64,000 nt of DNA from Pseudomonadota bacterium (lineage in GTDB: Bacteria > Desulfobacterota > Desulfobulbia > Desulfobulbales > Desulfocapsaceae), in contig JAHIUA010000087.1 of assembly GCA_018817385.1 (NCBI GenBank), positions 124,001-188,000 on the forward strand, in the 5' to 3' direction. Below are positions 39,155-49,262 of the stretch, piece by piece. Every line of letters starts with the position of its first letter. The stretch's first letter is position 1. Both the position numbers and the translations under genes were made by a program. The notes below the pieces were generated by a model. That model was not told the origin of the DNA. It was given only the letters and a program-made list of their open reading frames with translations, and ran no database searches.

Positions 39155-40810
39155 ATGGATATTTATAGAACATTTTTAGCAATTATTGTCTCCTTTTTGA
39201 TTCTTATCGGTTACCAGTACTTTTTTGTCGGTTTTGGGCCGACTGAGGTAGTTGAGGAAAGTGCTGGAGTGCAGACAGAGAGTGTGGGCAGTGCTGCAGA
39301 TTCAGAAAAGAAAGCTGCCATGACTGCAGTGCTCACTCAGCCTTCTCAGGCTGGGACCGTAAAGATGGAGCATCCTGATCGTGAGGCCAGGACAGTGACC
39401 GTGAATACCGATGTATACACGGCACTCTTCACTGAAGATGGTGGTGCTGTAAAGAGCTTTCTTCTCAAAGACTACCAGGAAACCGGAGCTGACGATTCCC
39501 CTGGCATGCAACTTGTCAAGGTTGCTGGCGATGAGGAAGGGCTGCCGTTGGAATTTTCCTGGGGAAGTGTGGCCCCTGTAGCTACCTTTTATGAGGCAGC
39601 ATCCTCCGAGGTGGCTTTTACTGGAAATGTCGGCAGTCTGGTGATGAGGGGACGTGGAAATGGTCTGGAGATAGAGCGGTCCTATACCTTTAATAAGGAC
39701 AGCTATCTTATGGAGCTCGCTGTTCGGGTCAAAAATATTTCTTCCGGTGTTCTGCAGGGTGCGGCTGAGCTTCATCAGTCTAACCGACCTTTCAGGGAGA
39801 CAGGACCCGGCAGTCAGTTTCTCTTTATTGGCCCTGCCTACTATATCAATGACTCCCTCACAGAGGTCAAAGCCGGTGACTATGAAGACGGTCCCAAGAC
39901 CGTTGACGGCAAGATGGACTGGGCTGCCTATGAGGGCACCTATTTTATGTGTGGAATTATCCCTCAAGATGACAGTGTTGTTTCGACCACCATGCAGAAG
40001 TTAGGTGAAGAGGGGGTGCGGATGAAGGTGAGCAGCGCGCTTGATACCCTGCAGCCTGGAGAGGAAAAAGTCTACACCTACAAGCTCTATTTCGGTCCGA
40101 AAAAGCTCGATATCTTAAAATCTGTTGGCTCAAATCTCCATAAGGCCGTCAATTTTGGCTGGTTTGATGTTATTGCCCAACCTACCCTCTGGCTGTTGAA
40201 CATCTTTCACGGAATTTTTAAGAATTACGGGATTGCCATTATCCTGGTAACCATCATTTTCAAGGCAATTTTCTGGCCCATCACCCAAAAGGGGTTGAAG
40301 TCCATGAAAAACATGCAGAAACTGCAGCCCAAGATGGTGAAGCTCAAGGAGAAATATAAAAGTGATCCCAGCAAAATGAACCAGGAGGTGATGAACCTGT
40401 ACAAGACCTACAAGGTGAATCCTCTGGGTGGTTGTCTGCCAATGGTTCTCCAGATACCGGTCTTTTTTGCTTTGTACAAGGTCTTGCTCATGTGTATTGA
40501 GCTGCGGCATGCCCCTTTCATGCTCTGGATCACCGATCTGTCGGCTCCGGACCGCCTTCCCATCGGTATTGATATTCCCTATCTGGGAGGGATTCCCGTA
40601 CTGACCCTGTTGATGGGGGCCTCCATGTTTCTCCAGCAGAAAATGACCCCGACCACAGCAGATCCTACTCAAGCTAAAATCATGCTCTTTTTGCCCATTC
40701 TTTTTACCTTTATGTTTGTCAATTTTGCCTCCGGCCTGGTTCTGTACTGGTTTGTCAATAATCTGCTTGCTATCTTGCAACAGCAGCTGCTTAATCGCCA
40801 GAACGTCTAA
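39155..40810 (+). CDS. yidC: Membrane protein insertase YidC
   Basis: MDIYRTFLAIIVSFLILIGYQYFF; C-terminal YidC/Oxa1 domain. Confidence 0.96.
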   Translation: MDIYRTFLAIIVSFLILIGYQYFFVGFGPTEVVEESAGVQTESVGSAADSEKKAAMTAVLTQPSQAGTVKMEHPDREARTVTVNTDVYTALFTEDGGAVKSFLLKDYQETGADDSPGMQLVKVAGDEEGLPLEFSWGSVAPVATFYEAASSEVAFTGNVGSLVMRGRGNGLEIERSYTFNKDSYLMELAVRVKNISSGVLQGAAELHQSNRPFRETGPGSQFLFIGPAYYINDSLTEVKAGDYEDGPKTVDGKMDWAAYEGTYFMCGIIPQDDSVVSTTMQKLGEEGVRMKVSSALDTLQPGEEKVYTYKLYFGPKKLDILKSVGSNLHKAVNFGWFDVIAQPTLWLLNIFHGIFKNYGIAIILVTIIFKAIFWPITQKGLKSMKNMQKLQPKMVKLKEKYKSDPSKMNQEVMNLYKTYKVNPLGGCLPMVLQIPVFFALYKVLLMCIELRHAPFMLWITDLSAPDRLPIGIDIPYLGGIPVLTLLMGASMFLQQKMTPTTADPTQAKIMLFLPILFTFMFVNFASGLVLYWFVNNLLAILQQQLLNRQNV

Positions 40811-40875
40811 TGCTATAGGTACCAACAGTGCCAGCTATTGCCAAGGCTTAAGCCTCTGGTCAACTCTTATATCAT

Positions 40876-40912
40876 GTCAGCATTGAAGGACTCTGTTCGC
40901 TTCAATGCTGAC
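40876..40912. repeat. Intraoperonic 13-bp perfect hairpin between yidC and jag
   Basis: GTCAGCATTGAAG / GACTCTGTTCG / CTTCAATGCTGAC, no following T-run. Confidence 0.8.
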
Positions 40913-40932
40913 AATCTCCATGAGGAAGAACA

Positions 40933-41991
40933 ATGTCTTCAGGAAAGAAGAAAGATTTTTACGGTAAGGAAGTAACCGATGCCATCAAGGAGGCCTGTAC
41001 CAGTCTCCAGGTTCCTCAAGAAGAGCTTGAGATAGAAGTTGTTGAAGTCGGATCCATGGGGGTGTTCGGGCTCATCCGTAAAAAAGCGCATATCAGGGCT
41101 ATGGTCAAGGTTGTGGCCAAGAAGGGGGGCAGGGAGGAGCAGGTGGATGCTCCCGCAGCTTCTCAGTCAGTACCAGTACCAGAAGAAGTCGTGGACAAAC
41201 CTTCCTCTAAACCAGAACCTGAGACAGTTGCGGAAGAGGCGCCCCCTGAGCCCGTAGCGGAAGCAGTTGTAGAAGAAAAAGCCATTGAGTCGATCCCTGA
41301 AGTTGAGGCAGAGATCAAGCAAGAAGAAAAATCAGAGAGCGAAGTGGCCAAAAGTAAACAGCGGCCAGCGCAGAAGACCCCGCTTGAGATTCCTGCACAA
41401 AGCGTTGAAACGGTGCGCCAGGAGCTTTCCGAGCTTCTTCGTCTGATGGGCTTTCCTTCTGAGATAACGGCAGAACTTGATGGCTCAACCGTGCGTTGTC
41501 GGGTCCATGGAGAATACGAAGAGACACTCACTGGCCAGGAAGGAAAGATTATTGATTCCCTGCAATATATCCTGAGAAAATTGATTACCAGGAAGATCGA
41601 AGAAAAGGTCCGTCTCTCCATCGACATCGGAGAGTTCAGGGAAAAGCGAAAGCTGGAACTGATGGAACGGGCCAAAGAGCTTGCCGCCTTGGTCAAAGAA
41701 GATGGAAAGACACAGGCCATTTCCCCTCTCAATCCCTCAGAGCGGCGTATCGTCCACGTTGCCCTTCAGGAAGATAAGGAGATCCGCTCCCGCAGTGTGG
41801 GGGATGGTTTGTTTAAAAAAATTCTTATTTATAAACCCGGGAAAGGGAAGAAGCCGGGAAATGGCAAGAAGCCGGGAAACGTCAAGCGCCCTGGCGGAAA
41901 AGGGCAACGAGGCAAAGGTAACAAACCCGAGGGAAATGACAACAAGATTGTGGAAGATGACAATAATGTCCAGGAAAACGGAAACTCCTGA
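40933..41991 (+). CDS. jag: Jag/KhpB family RNA-binding protein (Jag-N, KH, R3H) with basic GK-rich tail
   Basis: Jag-N (YGKEVTDAIKEACTSLQVPQEELEIEVVEVGSMGVFGLIRKKA), KH, R3H (ERRIVHVALQEDKEIRSRSVGDG). Confidence 0.93.
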   Translation: MSSGKKKDFYGKEVTDAIKEACTSLQVPQEELEIEVVEVGSMGVFGLIRKKAHIRAMVKVVAKKGGREEQVDAPAASQSVPVPEEVVDKPSSKPEPETVAEEAPPEPVAEAVVEEKAIESIPEVEAEIKQEEKSESEVAKSKQRPAQKTPLEIPAQSVETVRQELSELLRLMGFPSEITAELDGSTVRCRVHGEYEETLTGQEGKIIDSLQYILRKLITRKIEEKVRLSIDIGEFREKRKLELMERAKELAALVKEDGKTQAISPLNPSERRIVHVALQEDKEIRSRSVGDGLFKKILIYKPGKGKKPGNGKKPGNVKRPGGKGQRGKGNKPEGNDNKIVEDDNNVQENGNS

Positions 41992-42069
41992 GATGATACC
42001 CAGCGTTGAGAGAATGTGAGGCGTGCCTGAGATACGTTACAGTGCGTAAAAAAGGCAATAAGGAGGCAG

Positions 42070-43476
42070 ATGAATAATTCTTACGGCGCCATCATGGAAG
42101 GTGATACCATTGTCGCCATCTCCACTCCTCCCGGTTCTGGAGGGATAGGGATAATCCGGATGAGCGGGCCGCATTCGCTGCACCATCTCCAGACCATTTT
42201 TCAGCCTCGGGAGAGGAGCTGTTCTTTCGCCAGTCATCGTCTGTATTATGGCCATATCGTCGATCCTCAGGGCGCTAAAATTCTTGACGAGGTATTGGCT
42301 GTTTTTATGGCTGCACCAAAGACCTACACCCGTGAGGATGTCGTAGAGATTCACTGTCACGGGAACTTCATTGTCCTCCAGAGTGTTCTGGAATTGCTGG
42401 TGTCCCTTGGTGTTCGTCTTGCTGATCCTGGAGAATTCACCAAACTCGCCTTTCTCAATGGCCGGATTGACCTGACCAGAGCTGAGGCTGTCATCGATAT
42501 CCTGTCAGCCAAAACCAGAAAGGGCATGGATATGGCCTTGGACCAGCTTGGCGGCGGTCTCTATAGCCGGGTTGACACCATTCGTCGGGCCTTGGTGCAG
42601 ATGCGGGCTGTGGTCGAGGTGGCCATAGATTTTCCTGACGAGGATGTGGAGATTATAGATCATTCTGCCCTTGCCCGCGGGGTGACAGATGAGGTCCTTG
42701 CTCCATTGGAACGTCTTTTACGACAGGCTGACCAGGGCAAGATATTCCGTGATGGCATTTCCGTGGTAATTGTGGGCTTGCCAAATGTCGGAAAATCAAG
42801 TCTTCTCAATACGTTGCTTCAGGAAGAACGGGCTCTGGTGACCGCCATAGCCGGCACTACTCGTGATACCATCGAAGAGTACCTTGATATCCAAGGGGTA
42901 CCGGTACGGATTGTCGACACTGCCGGCATTCGTCAGGATGCCGATGAGATCGAGACCTTGGGAATAGAGCGGGCCAGGAAACAGATCGACAGGGCTGACC
43001 TTGTCCTTTTTATGCTGGATGCGCAAAGAGGAATGGAGAAAGAAGATCAGCAGCTGTTTGCCACTGTTCGTCACAAACCGTTGCTCCTGGTCATCAACAA
43101 AAGTGATCTTGCTGATGAACAGCCAGACCTGGCCTCCCTGGAGAGCGAAAAAGAGTCCCTTTCCTGTCTTCGGATTTCAGCAAAACTGCAGCATGGTATT
43201 GAGGAGTTGAAGGCTGCCATCTTTAGCGCAGTGACTGGAGACAGGCAGCAGTGGGAAGAAGAGGGCTGTGCCCCCAATATCAGACACAAGGATGCCCTGC
43301 AACGAGCCCATGATGCTGCTATCAGGCTGAGACAAGGGCTGCGGGCGGGGATGACCAGTGATCTGCTGGCCATTGACCTCCAAGACTGTCTTGACCAACT
43401 CAATGCCATTGTCGGCATTACCACCACTGAAGATGTCCTGGATGTTATTTTTGAACAGTTCTGTCTTGGCAAATAA
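42070..43476 (+). CDS. mnmE: tRNA modification GTPase MnmE/TrmE
   Basis: DTIVAISTPPGSGGIGIIRMSG, VGLPNVGKSSLLNTLL, C-terminal FCLGK. Confidence 0.97.
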   Translation: MNNSYGAIMEGDTIVAISTPPGSGGIGIIRMSGPHSLHHLQTIFQPRERSCSFASHRLYYGHIVDPQGAKILDEVLAVFMAAPKTYTREDVVEIHCHGNFIVLQSVLELLVSLGVRLADPGEFTKLAFLNGRIDLTRAEAVIDILSAKTRKGMDMALDQLGGGLYSRVDTIRRALVQMRAVVEVAIDFPDEDVEIIDHSALARGVTDEVLAPLERLLRQADQGKIFRDGISVVIVGLPNVGKSSLLNTLLQEERALVTAIAGTTRDTIEEYLDIQGVPVRIVDTAGIRQDADEIETLGIERARKQIDRADLVLFMLDAQRGMEKEDQQLFATVRHKPLLLVINKSDLADEQPDLASLESEKESLSCLRISAKLQHGIEELKAAIFSAVTGDRQQWEEEGCAPNIRHKDALQRAHDAAIRLRQGLRAGMTSDLLAIDLQDCLDQLNAIVGITTTEDVLDVIFEQFCLGK

Positions 43477-43584
43477 CGATTTTTTTTTTGCCAGACAGCC
43501 TGGATTGCCATGAGGGAAGGTGATTCACTCCGAAAAAATCTCTCTTTCTGTTGTTCCTTTGTTGTTGATATGCACCTGTTCAGG

Positions 43585-43947
43585 TCATAGCAAAAATTCT
43601 TTTAAACAACCCGCGCTCTCACTGTTGAGCAGTGTTTTATATTCGTTCCAGTATACCTGACCATTTTCTCTCAATACCTGGTAAGGCATGCTACCCTGCT
43701 CTCCCTTCTCCTTCTGGTAAAGGAGAGTTCCGGTGTGGCTGTTGCCCCGGGATTGCCATTCTCCCTTGGCGCTATCAGCGCCTGCATACCTCCCCCCGCC
43801 TCGGACATCTTTCCATGTTCCAAGGAGTGGATTGGTTCCATTGTCATCTGAAACTTTTATGGATTGAAGGGGGGGAAGGTGAAGCGTTAAGAAAACCCGA
43901 TCCAGAAAAAAACGGCTGCATGGTAAGCGGCAGGGCAACGGGGGCAA
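43585..43947 (-). CDS. Hypothetical protein whose C-terminus overlaps a dispersed repeat half-copy
   Basis: LLGTWKDVRGGGRYAGADSAKGEWQSRGNSHTGTLLYQKEKGEQGSMPYQVLRENGQVYWNEYKTLLNSESAGCLKEFLL; plausible but uncertain. Confidence 0.35.
   Translation of the reverse strand: MPPLPCRLPCSRFFLDRVFLTLHLPPLQSIKVSDDNGTNPLLGTWKDVRGGGRYAGADSAKGEWQSRGNSHTGTLLYQKEKGEQGSMPYQVLRENGQVYWNEYKTLLNSESAGCLKEFLL
43587..43650. repeat. Dispersed repeat, half copy C
   Basis: AAACAACCCGCGCTCTCACTGTTGAGCAGTGTTTTATATTCGTTCC, similar to the left half of copies at 30432 and 58322. Confidence 0.6.
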
Positions 43948-44244
43948 TGCTTTCCAGTCTACTGCATGCGCTCTTTGCCTCTGCCAGGTTTCATGATCCG
44001 TTTTTTTTCATCTCCGCGCCTCTTTTTTCCTGCGGTTACCTCATTGTTACCTTTTCTGCTGTATTGTGAGCAAACTGAATGGATCTCCAGGTGGACCCAG
44101 ATCGCTGGTTTGGCGATTAAGTCAGTTTCTCGGGCAGTTGCAGGCAGGATAGTGCCGGCAACTGCCTTCCGGAGAAGCAGGTCGCAAACAAACGAGGTCA
44201 GGGATAGTGGTCACCAAACGAAAATAAGTCAGGTGAGTGCAGGT

Positions 44245-44853
44245 ATGGAAGTACTGGCGATTATCATTTTTCGGTCAATGGAAAGAATAGTATCCGTTAT
44301 TATTGGCTGCTATCTTATCTATCTTGGCTATCGCCTTTTCCTTGCGATTCCTGTCCAGGAGAACAGTGAGGGAAAATTCACTCTTCCCGGAGGAACATCA
44401 ATCCATTTGACACGGGTGGGGCCTGGCATCTTCTTTTCCCTCTTTGGTACAGCGGTGCTTGTTTTTTCACTGATCAGCCCAGTAGATTATAAAGAAGACA
44501 TCAAAACAGATGGAGCAGGTAACATTGAGAAATCGGTGTCCTACTTAGGTGCCGAACCTCAAGAAGACACTGGGCTTGTTAGCAGCGCAGACCTTATTGA
44601 ACGAAGCTCTCTGCAGATGGATCTTATCGTCTTGAATCATGTGGTTGCGCAGCTGCGAGACAACCTCAGTGAAGACGAATTATTCGATATCAGGCAGGCG
44701 GTTCCCCGAATTAAACTGGCCGTTATGAAATCCGTCTGGGATAAGCAATGGGGAGATTTTCAGGAGTTTAAGAAATGGCTTGATCATGGAGGAGATGTTG
44801 AGAATCCTCCTGAAAAATTCAGATCAGCTGTCGATTATTTTAATCGCCACTAG
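44245..44853 (+). CDS. Hypothetical membrane protein
   Basis: 203 aa, two TM segments plus acidic soluble C-terminus. Confidence 0.65.
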   Translation: MEVLAIIIFRSMERIVSVIIGCYLIYLGYRLFLAIPVQENSEGKFTLPGGTSIHLTRVGPGIFFSLFGTAVLVFSLISPVDYKEDIKTDGAGNIEKSVSYLGAEPQEDTGLVSSADLIERSSLQMDLIVLNHVVAQLRDNLSEDELFDIRQAVPRIKLAVMKSVWDKQWGDFQEFKKWLDHGGDVENPPEKFRSAVDYFNRH

Positions 44854-45036
44854 GAGCTTGTAGGATTGAGAGGATCATAACCAAAATTTGAGAAATCGAG
44901 ACCCAATCTGCATGGATTTGCGGCGAATAGCAGGACTTTTAAACGAATGCCATGGAAATATGGGCAGATTTGTCAAATCTGGAGCAGATTGATATCTAAG
45001 TCCGACAGGCCCCTTGGCCTCAGCAAAGGGATTGAT

Positions 45037-46377
45037 ATGGGAAAAAGACTATTGTGTGAGGTGTTCCTGGTCCTATTTTTCTTTGTCCCCTCAATAGGGG
45101 CCACAGATATCTCTGTCCTCTATGATGACGAAACGCTACGATATTGGCAACCTGTGCACCAGGAAGATATTCTCTGGAATTTTGAAAATGTTATATTGCC
45201 CAAACTGAGCTTGCCAGAAAAACAGGTTTTACGTGATGTCATTCTTTCCTTTCCATTGCGAGGTTCCGGCAAGGATATTTTTGAATTTTATGCAGAGCCT
45301 GCCCAGTATAAGGTGACATTGCCCATTCTTTCCATCCGTTTTTTTGCAGATATTTCCTTAGCTCAAGCCTGGCTGGTGGAAAATGGCTACAGTGTTTCGA
45401 CGGTGTATCAGTATATCGGCTTCCTCAAATATCATGCCCGGCAAATGCAAGGACCCATTCCCAGCCCTTTGCCGGCCTTGAAAATTCCTATTAATGCCTG
45501 GAACAATCCAAGGGTCAGTGATCTGTACTCAAAATCGCTGACAACAGCGATTCTCTTTCTCCTCTGTCATGAATTGGCCCACGTCTATTTTCAGCATCCT
45601 TCTTATGAGCGTATCTCTGCTGAAGCTGCCCGTCAGAATGAAGCGGAAGCTGATCGTTTTGCTGTCGATATAATGTGCCGCATCGGTCTTATTCCCATTG
45701 GCGGCGGCCTTTGGTTTTCCTCTCTTGTTCGTTGGCAGTATAATCAATGGGACTATGGTTCCAAAAAAGAGTGGGAAGATTATTTGAAAGGAGCCACTCA
45801 CCCCTTGACCGCCTTCCGCATAAGAAGCCTTGCCGCACTGTTAGGGGAAAAAAGGATCGCTTTTTCCAGGTCTCAAGTGAGTGAGGAGTCTGGTGTGGCT
45901 CTTGTCAGTGCCATGGCCCGCGACTTGGAGGGGGTCGCCGAGATTCTCGAAGATGCAGACATACAGCGTCTCATGCAGATTGAAGGGCTGAGTACCCAAA
46001 TCGATATGCTTGTCCCACGCTATACAGATACCTACGTCGCGCAAGCGAAACCTCCTGCCCTGAACGATGACAGGGTAATCCAGATGGGTCAATATGCTGG
46101 GAGATTTGATGCCGTATCAGAAGGATCGGGGGGTGATATTACAACCATACTGGAAAGAACTGACCGGGTTGTCTCCGGCAGTTATACCTATGCAACTGCA
46201 AAAGGGGAATTAAAAGGTCTGCTGACCGGGAATATGTTGACGTTCAGGTGGGTTGAGGGGGGAGCGAGTGGTAAGGGGCGGTTTGTCATGGATGGTTCAG
46301 AGACATCTTTTTCCGGTACCTGGGGCTATATGAACTCCTATGACGATGGCGGGACGTGGAATGGCAAGAGACAATAG
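45037..46377 (+). CDS. Secreted HExxH metallopeptidase-like protein with C-terminal beta-rich G-x-W domain
   Basis: Signal peptide MGKRLLCEVFLVLFFFVPSIGA; CHELAHVYFQHP..RQNEAEADRFAVDIM zincin motif; C-terminal GRFVMDGSETSFSGTWGYMNSYDDGGTWNGKR. Confidence 0.75.
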   Translation: MGKRLLCEVFLVLFFFVPSIGATDISVLYDDETLRYWQPVHQEDILWNFENVILPKLSLPEKQVLRDVILSFPLRGSGKDIFEFYAEPAQYKVTLPILSIRFFADISLAQAWLVENGYSVSTVYQYIGFLKYHARQMQGPIPSPLPALKIPINAWNNPRVSDLYSKSLTTAILFLLCHELAHVYFQHPSYERISAEAARQNEAEADRFAVDIMCRIGLIPIGGGLWFSSLVRWQYNQWDYGSKKEWEDYLKGATHPLTAFRIRSLAALLGEKRIAFSRSQVSEESGVALVSAMARDLEGVAEILEDADIQRLMQIEGLSTQIDMLVPRYTDTYVAQAKPPALNDDRVIQMGQYAGRFDAVSEGSGGDITTILERTDRVVSGSYTYATAKGELKGLLTGNMLTFRWVEGGASGKGRFVMDGSETSFSGTWGYMNSYDDGGTWNGKRQ

Positions 46378-46514
46378 GGCCCAGGCCTGCCGGCCACACG
46401 GAACGGTGTCTCTGTTTATTTTGCGGCTGCGAAACCTCGGCCCATCCAATTCCTGGCGAGAGACTGGATTTCAATTGTAACAGTATCTCGTGGTACAATG
46501 CCTGTCGACTCAGG

Positions 46515-47180
46515 TCAGCTCTTGTCTTCCGTTAATCTCAGGATTTCCTGAACCAGTCTGTCGGCACCTTCTCCTATTTGATCAACCCGTGAGTTAAGCA
46601 TGTAACAGGGGGTGGTGACCACCTTGCGCTCTCTATCCACGGCGATTTCTCCCTGCAGAGTGGGGGTGTGCCGTGCGCCCATGGCCTGGATGTTTGCGGC
46701 CGTTGTTGGATCCTGACCGATGGTTACCAGGACCTGGTCCAGGAGTCGGGCCAGGATGGCAGGGGCAATGCAGAGGGCACCAATGGGTTTCTTCTCCTCA
46801 GCCATGGCCAGGATTGCTCTTTGGACATCGGCGTTTATGTGGCAGTCGGCACCGGCAAAGGCATAGGTGGACAGATTCTTCGCGGCTCCGAGACCGCCTG
46901 GAATAACCAGGGCATCATGATGAGAAGCCTGGAATGTTGCCAGATCGAGGATCTTGCCCCTGGCGATACGAGCAGATTCGATCAACACGTTTCGCTGTTC
47001 GGTCATCTCTTTGCCAGTGAGATGATTGAGGACGTGGTGCTGGAGAATATTTGGGGCATAGCACTGGTAATCGGCTCCATTTTTGTGGATTGCCCACAGG
47101 GTAAGAGTTGCCTCATGAATCTCGGCTCCGTCCTGATTGCCACAGCCGGAGAGGATGACTGCAATAGATTTTTTTGTCAT
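46515..47180 (-). CDS. elbB: Isoprenoid biosynthesis glyoxalase ElbB
   Basis: MTKKSIAVILSGCGNQDGAEIHEATLTLWAIHKNGADYQCYAP. Confidence 0.94.
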   Translation of the reverse strand: MTKKSIAVILSGCGNQDGAEIHEATLTLWAIHKNGADYQCYAPNILQHHVLNHLTGKEMTEQRNVLIESARIARGKILDLATFQASHHDALVIPGGLGAAKNLSTYAFAGADCHINADVQRAILAMAEEKKPIGALCIAPAILARLLDQVLVTIGQDPTTAANIQAMGARHTPTLQGEIAVDRERKVVTTPCYMLNSRVDQIGEGADRLVQEILRLTEDKS

Positions 47181-47190
47181 GGCGGTTTGA

Positions 47191-47715
47191 TTAGAGGTTG
47201 AGGTGGTAGATTTGCGGCAGGTTCCGGAATTTTTCATCAAAATCCAGGCCGTAGCCGATGAGAAATCCATGCGGAATAGTAAAACCGAGATAATCGATGG
47301 CGATCTCGTGCTCACGCCGTTCGGCCTTGTCGATAAGCGAACAGACACGGACGGAGGCCGCTCCCTGTTTGGAAAAATGCTCAGCCAGCCATTGCATGGT
47401 GAGGCCCGTATCGATGATGTCTTCCACCAGCAGGACATGGTATCCTTGTATAGGATGACTGGGGCTGGAGACCAGGGTGATATTCCCTGAAGATGCAGAG
47501 CTGCCTCCATAGGAGGATACTTGGATAAAGTCGGTGGCCAGGGGGATGGAGATGGTACGGACCAAATCGGCCATAAAGATAAAGGCGCCTTTGAGTACCC
47601 CGACGACTACAAGTTCCTTTCCCTGGTAATCCTCACTGATTTCCTTCCCCATCTCCTGGATGCGGTTTTGTATGGTTTGACTGTCCAGAATAAGTTCTTT
47701 TTGGCTTGTTTGCAT
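47191..47715 (-). CDS. hpt: Hypoxanthine phosphoribosyltransferase
   Basis: VVGVLKGAFIFMADLVR, VLLVEDIIDTGLTMQWL. Confidence 0.95.
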   Translation of the reverse strand: MQTSQKELILDSQTIQNRIQEMGKEISEDYQGKELVVVGVLKGAFIFMADLVRTISIPLATDFIQVSSYGGSSASSGNITLVSSPSHPIQGYHVLLVEDIIDTGLTMQWLAEHFSKQGAASVRVCSLIDKAERREHEIAIDYLGFTIPHGFLIGYGLDFDEKFRNLPQIYHLNL

Positions 47716-48017
47716 GGCGCTGAGGTTATGAAGGAAAAAATGTTTTCCGTCTCTCTTTTGGGAAGGGAGAACGGTACTATTCTGCCTCTGTTTATTGTGT
47801 AACTTTCTACCAAAGTCAAGGGAAAAGAGGGGAAGAGAGGGGAAGAGAAGGGCCAGGCGCGGGAGAGGGTCGAGGGATGAATGGATTTTGGTTGCATTTT
47901 GTTGACAAAAAGATCTCCTTCCGGTAGATTATAAATTTCACTGATGATAAGTATCAATTAACGTGGTGGTCGGGAGACGGTCACCTTTCGAACCTTCAAA
48001 GAGTCAAGAGCCAGCCC

Positions 48018-48578
48018 ATGGGAAAGCCGTCCACTACACTCGATCCAGCCTTTAACGCGGAAGTTACTGCGCTTCCTGGCGGAGAACATCTCAACAATTG
48101 CTTTGCTTGCGGAGCCTGCAGCGGAATCTGTCCGGTCAGCCAAGCCATTCCGGAATTTGATCCGCGAAAGATAATCCATATGATCCGTATGGGTATGAAA
48201 GAGCGACTGCTCAGTTCAGATCTGCTCTGGTATTGTTCCAGTTGTCAGTCATGTGTCTTTGTCTGTCCTCAGGATGTACGCTTTGCCAAAATCATGGATG
48301 CTGTCTCCAGGCTGGCCCTGAAAGAGGGCTATGTAAGTGAAGAGAAACTGGTCGAGAAGGGCAAGGCTGCCAAGGTGGAACGTGACCTCTGCGTCGCCTG
48401 TCTCACCTGTGTTCGCACCTGTCCCTGGTCCATCCCTAAAATTAACAAACTGGGTGTCGCCACCATTGATGTGGAAGAATGCCGGGCCTGTGGTATCTGT
48501 GTCGAAGAGTGTCCAGCCAATGCCATAACCTTGAATGAATCTCAGGATGAACGTCTCATAGCTGCCTGTGGTATTTAA
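48018..48578 (+). CDS. HdrC-like 4Fe-4S protein
   Basis: CFACGACSGICPVSQA, WYCSSCQSCVFVCPQDV, two further 4Fe-4S motifs CVACLTCVRTCP and CRACGICVEECP. Confidence 0.88.
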   Translation: MGKPSTTLDPAFNAEVTALPGGEHLNNCFACGACSGICPVSQAIPEFDPRKIIHMIRMGMKERLLSSDLLWYCSSCQSCVFVCPQDVRFAKIMDAVSRLALKEGYVSEEKLVEKGKAAKVERDLCVACLTCVRTCPWSIPKINKLGVATIDVEECRACGICVEECPANAITLNESQDERLIAACGI

Positions 48579-48741
48579 GAAAAAAAATGGTTAATTCTTG
48601 CTGAAGTCGTAAAAAAACCAACACGTTGAGATGGCTTGATTCTCCCAAGAGTGTATTCCTCGGAGAATTATTACACTAAAAGAAATAGTTCGGCTCGGGT
48701 GTCGCAACCAGTCGGAATTTGCTACGTATGAGAGGATAGAG

Positions 48742-49149
48742 ATGAGTTTTGATCCTGCTATAACCCTGTTCAGCTGCCATTATACCTCCCAGCAGAGCTG
48801 TGCCGAAGAGGGCAAGGAACTGGAGCAGTTAGGCTTTCCGTCCGGCATCAGTATGGTCAGGGTTCCCTGTACCGGAAAGCTGCAGGTCACTACCCTGCTC
48901 AAGGCCTTTGAAGACGGCGCAGACGGTGTCTATGTCGTGGGTTGTCCTGTGGACGGGTGTCACAATGTCAAGGGTAGCGCCCGTGCAGCAAAGCGGGTTG
49001 CCGCGGTCAGGGCTGCCTTGCAGGAATTAGGTGTGGAAGGGGAGCGCATTGAGATGTTTCATCTGGCCCGTGGTCTGCATCCCGAGTTTGTGGAAAAAGG
49101 AAAAGAGATGGCTGAGCGGATTCGTGATCTTGGCCCAAGCCCCTTTTAG
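48742..49149 (+). CDS. MvhD-like hydrogenase iron-sulfur subunit
   Basis: FSCHYTSQQSCAEEG, VRVPCTGKL, VVGCPVDGCHNVKGSARAAKRVAAVRAAL. Confidence 0.92.
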   Translation: MSFDPAITLFSCHYTSQQSCAEEGKELEQLGFPSGISMVRVPCTGKLQVTTLLKAFEDGADGVYVVGCPVDGCHNVKGSARAAKRVAAVRAALQELGVEGERIEMFHLARGLHPEFVEKGKEMAERIRDLGPSPF

Positions 49150-49262
49150 GCGCTTGCAGGCCAAGAATTGTAACCCTGAAATGTGATTTAACGACGCTGG
49201 CAGGCGTTCTTCAGAGACAGGGGGCATCAGTGTCCCCTCTCAGTTATGAGTGGAGTAGAGAA

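Noticed and set aside
48742-49149. MvhD-like protein as another selenoprotein
   Set aside because: All expected positions are encoded as Cys and the frame contains no UGA.
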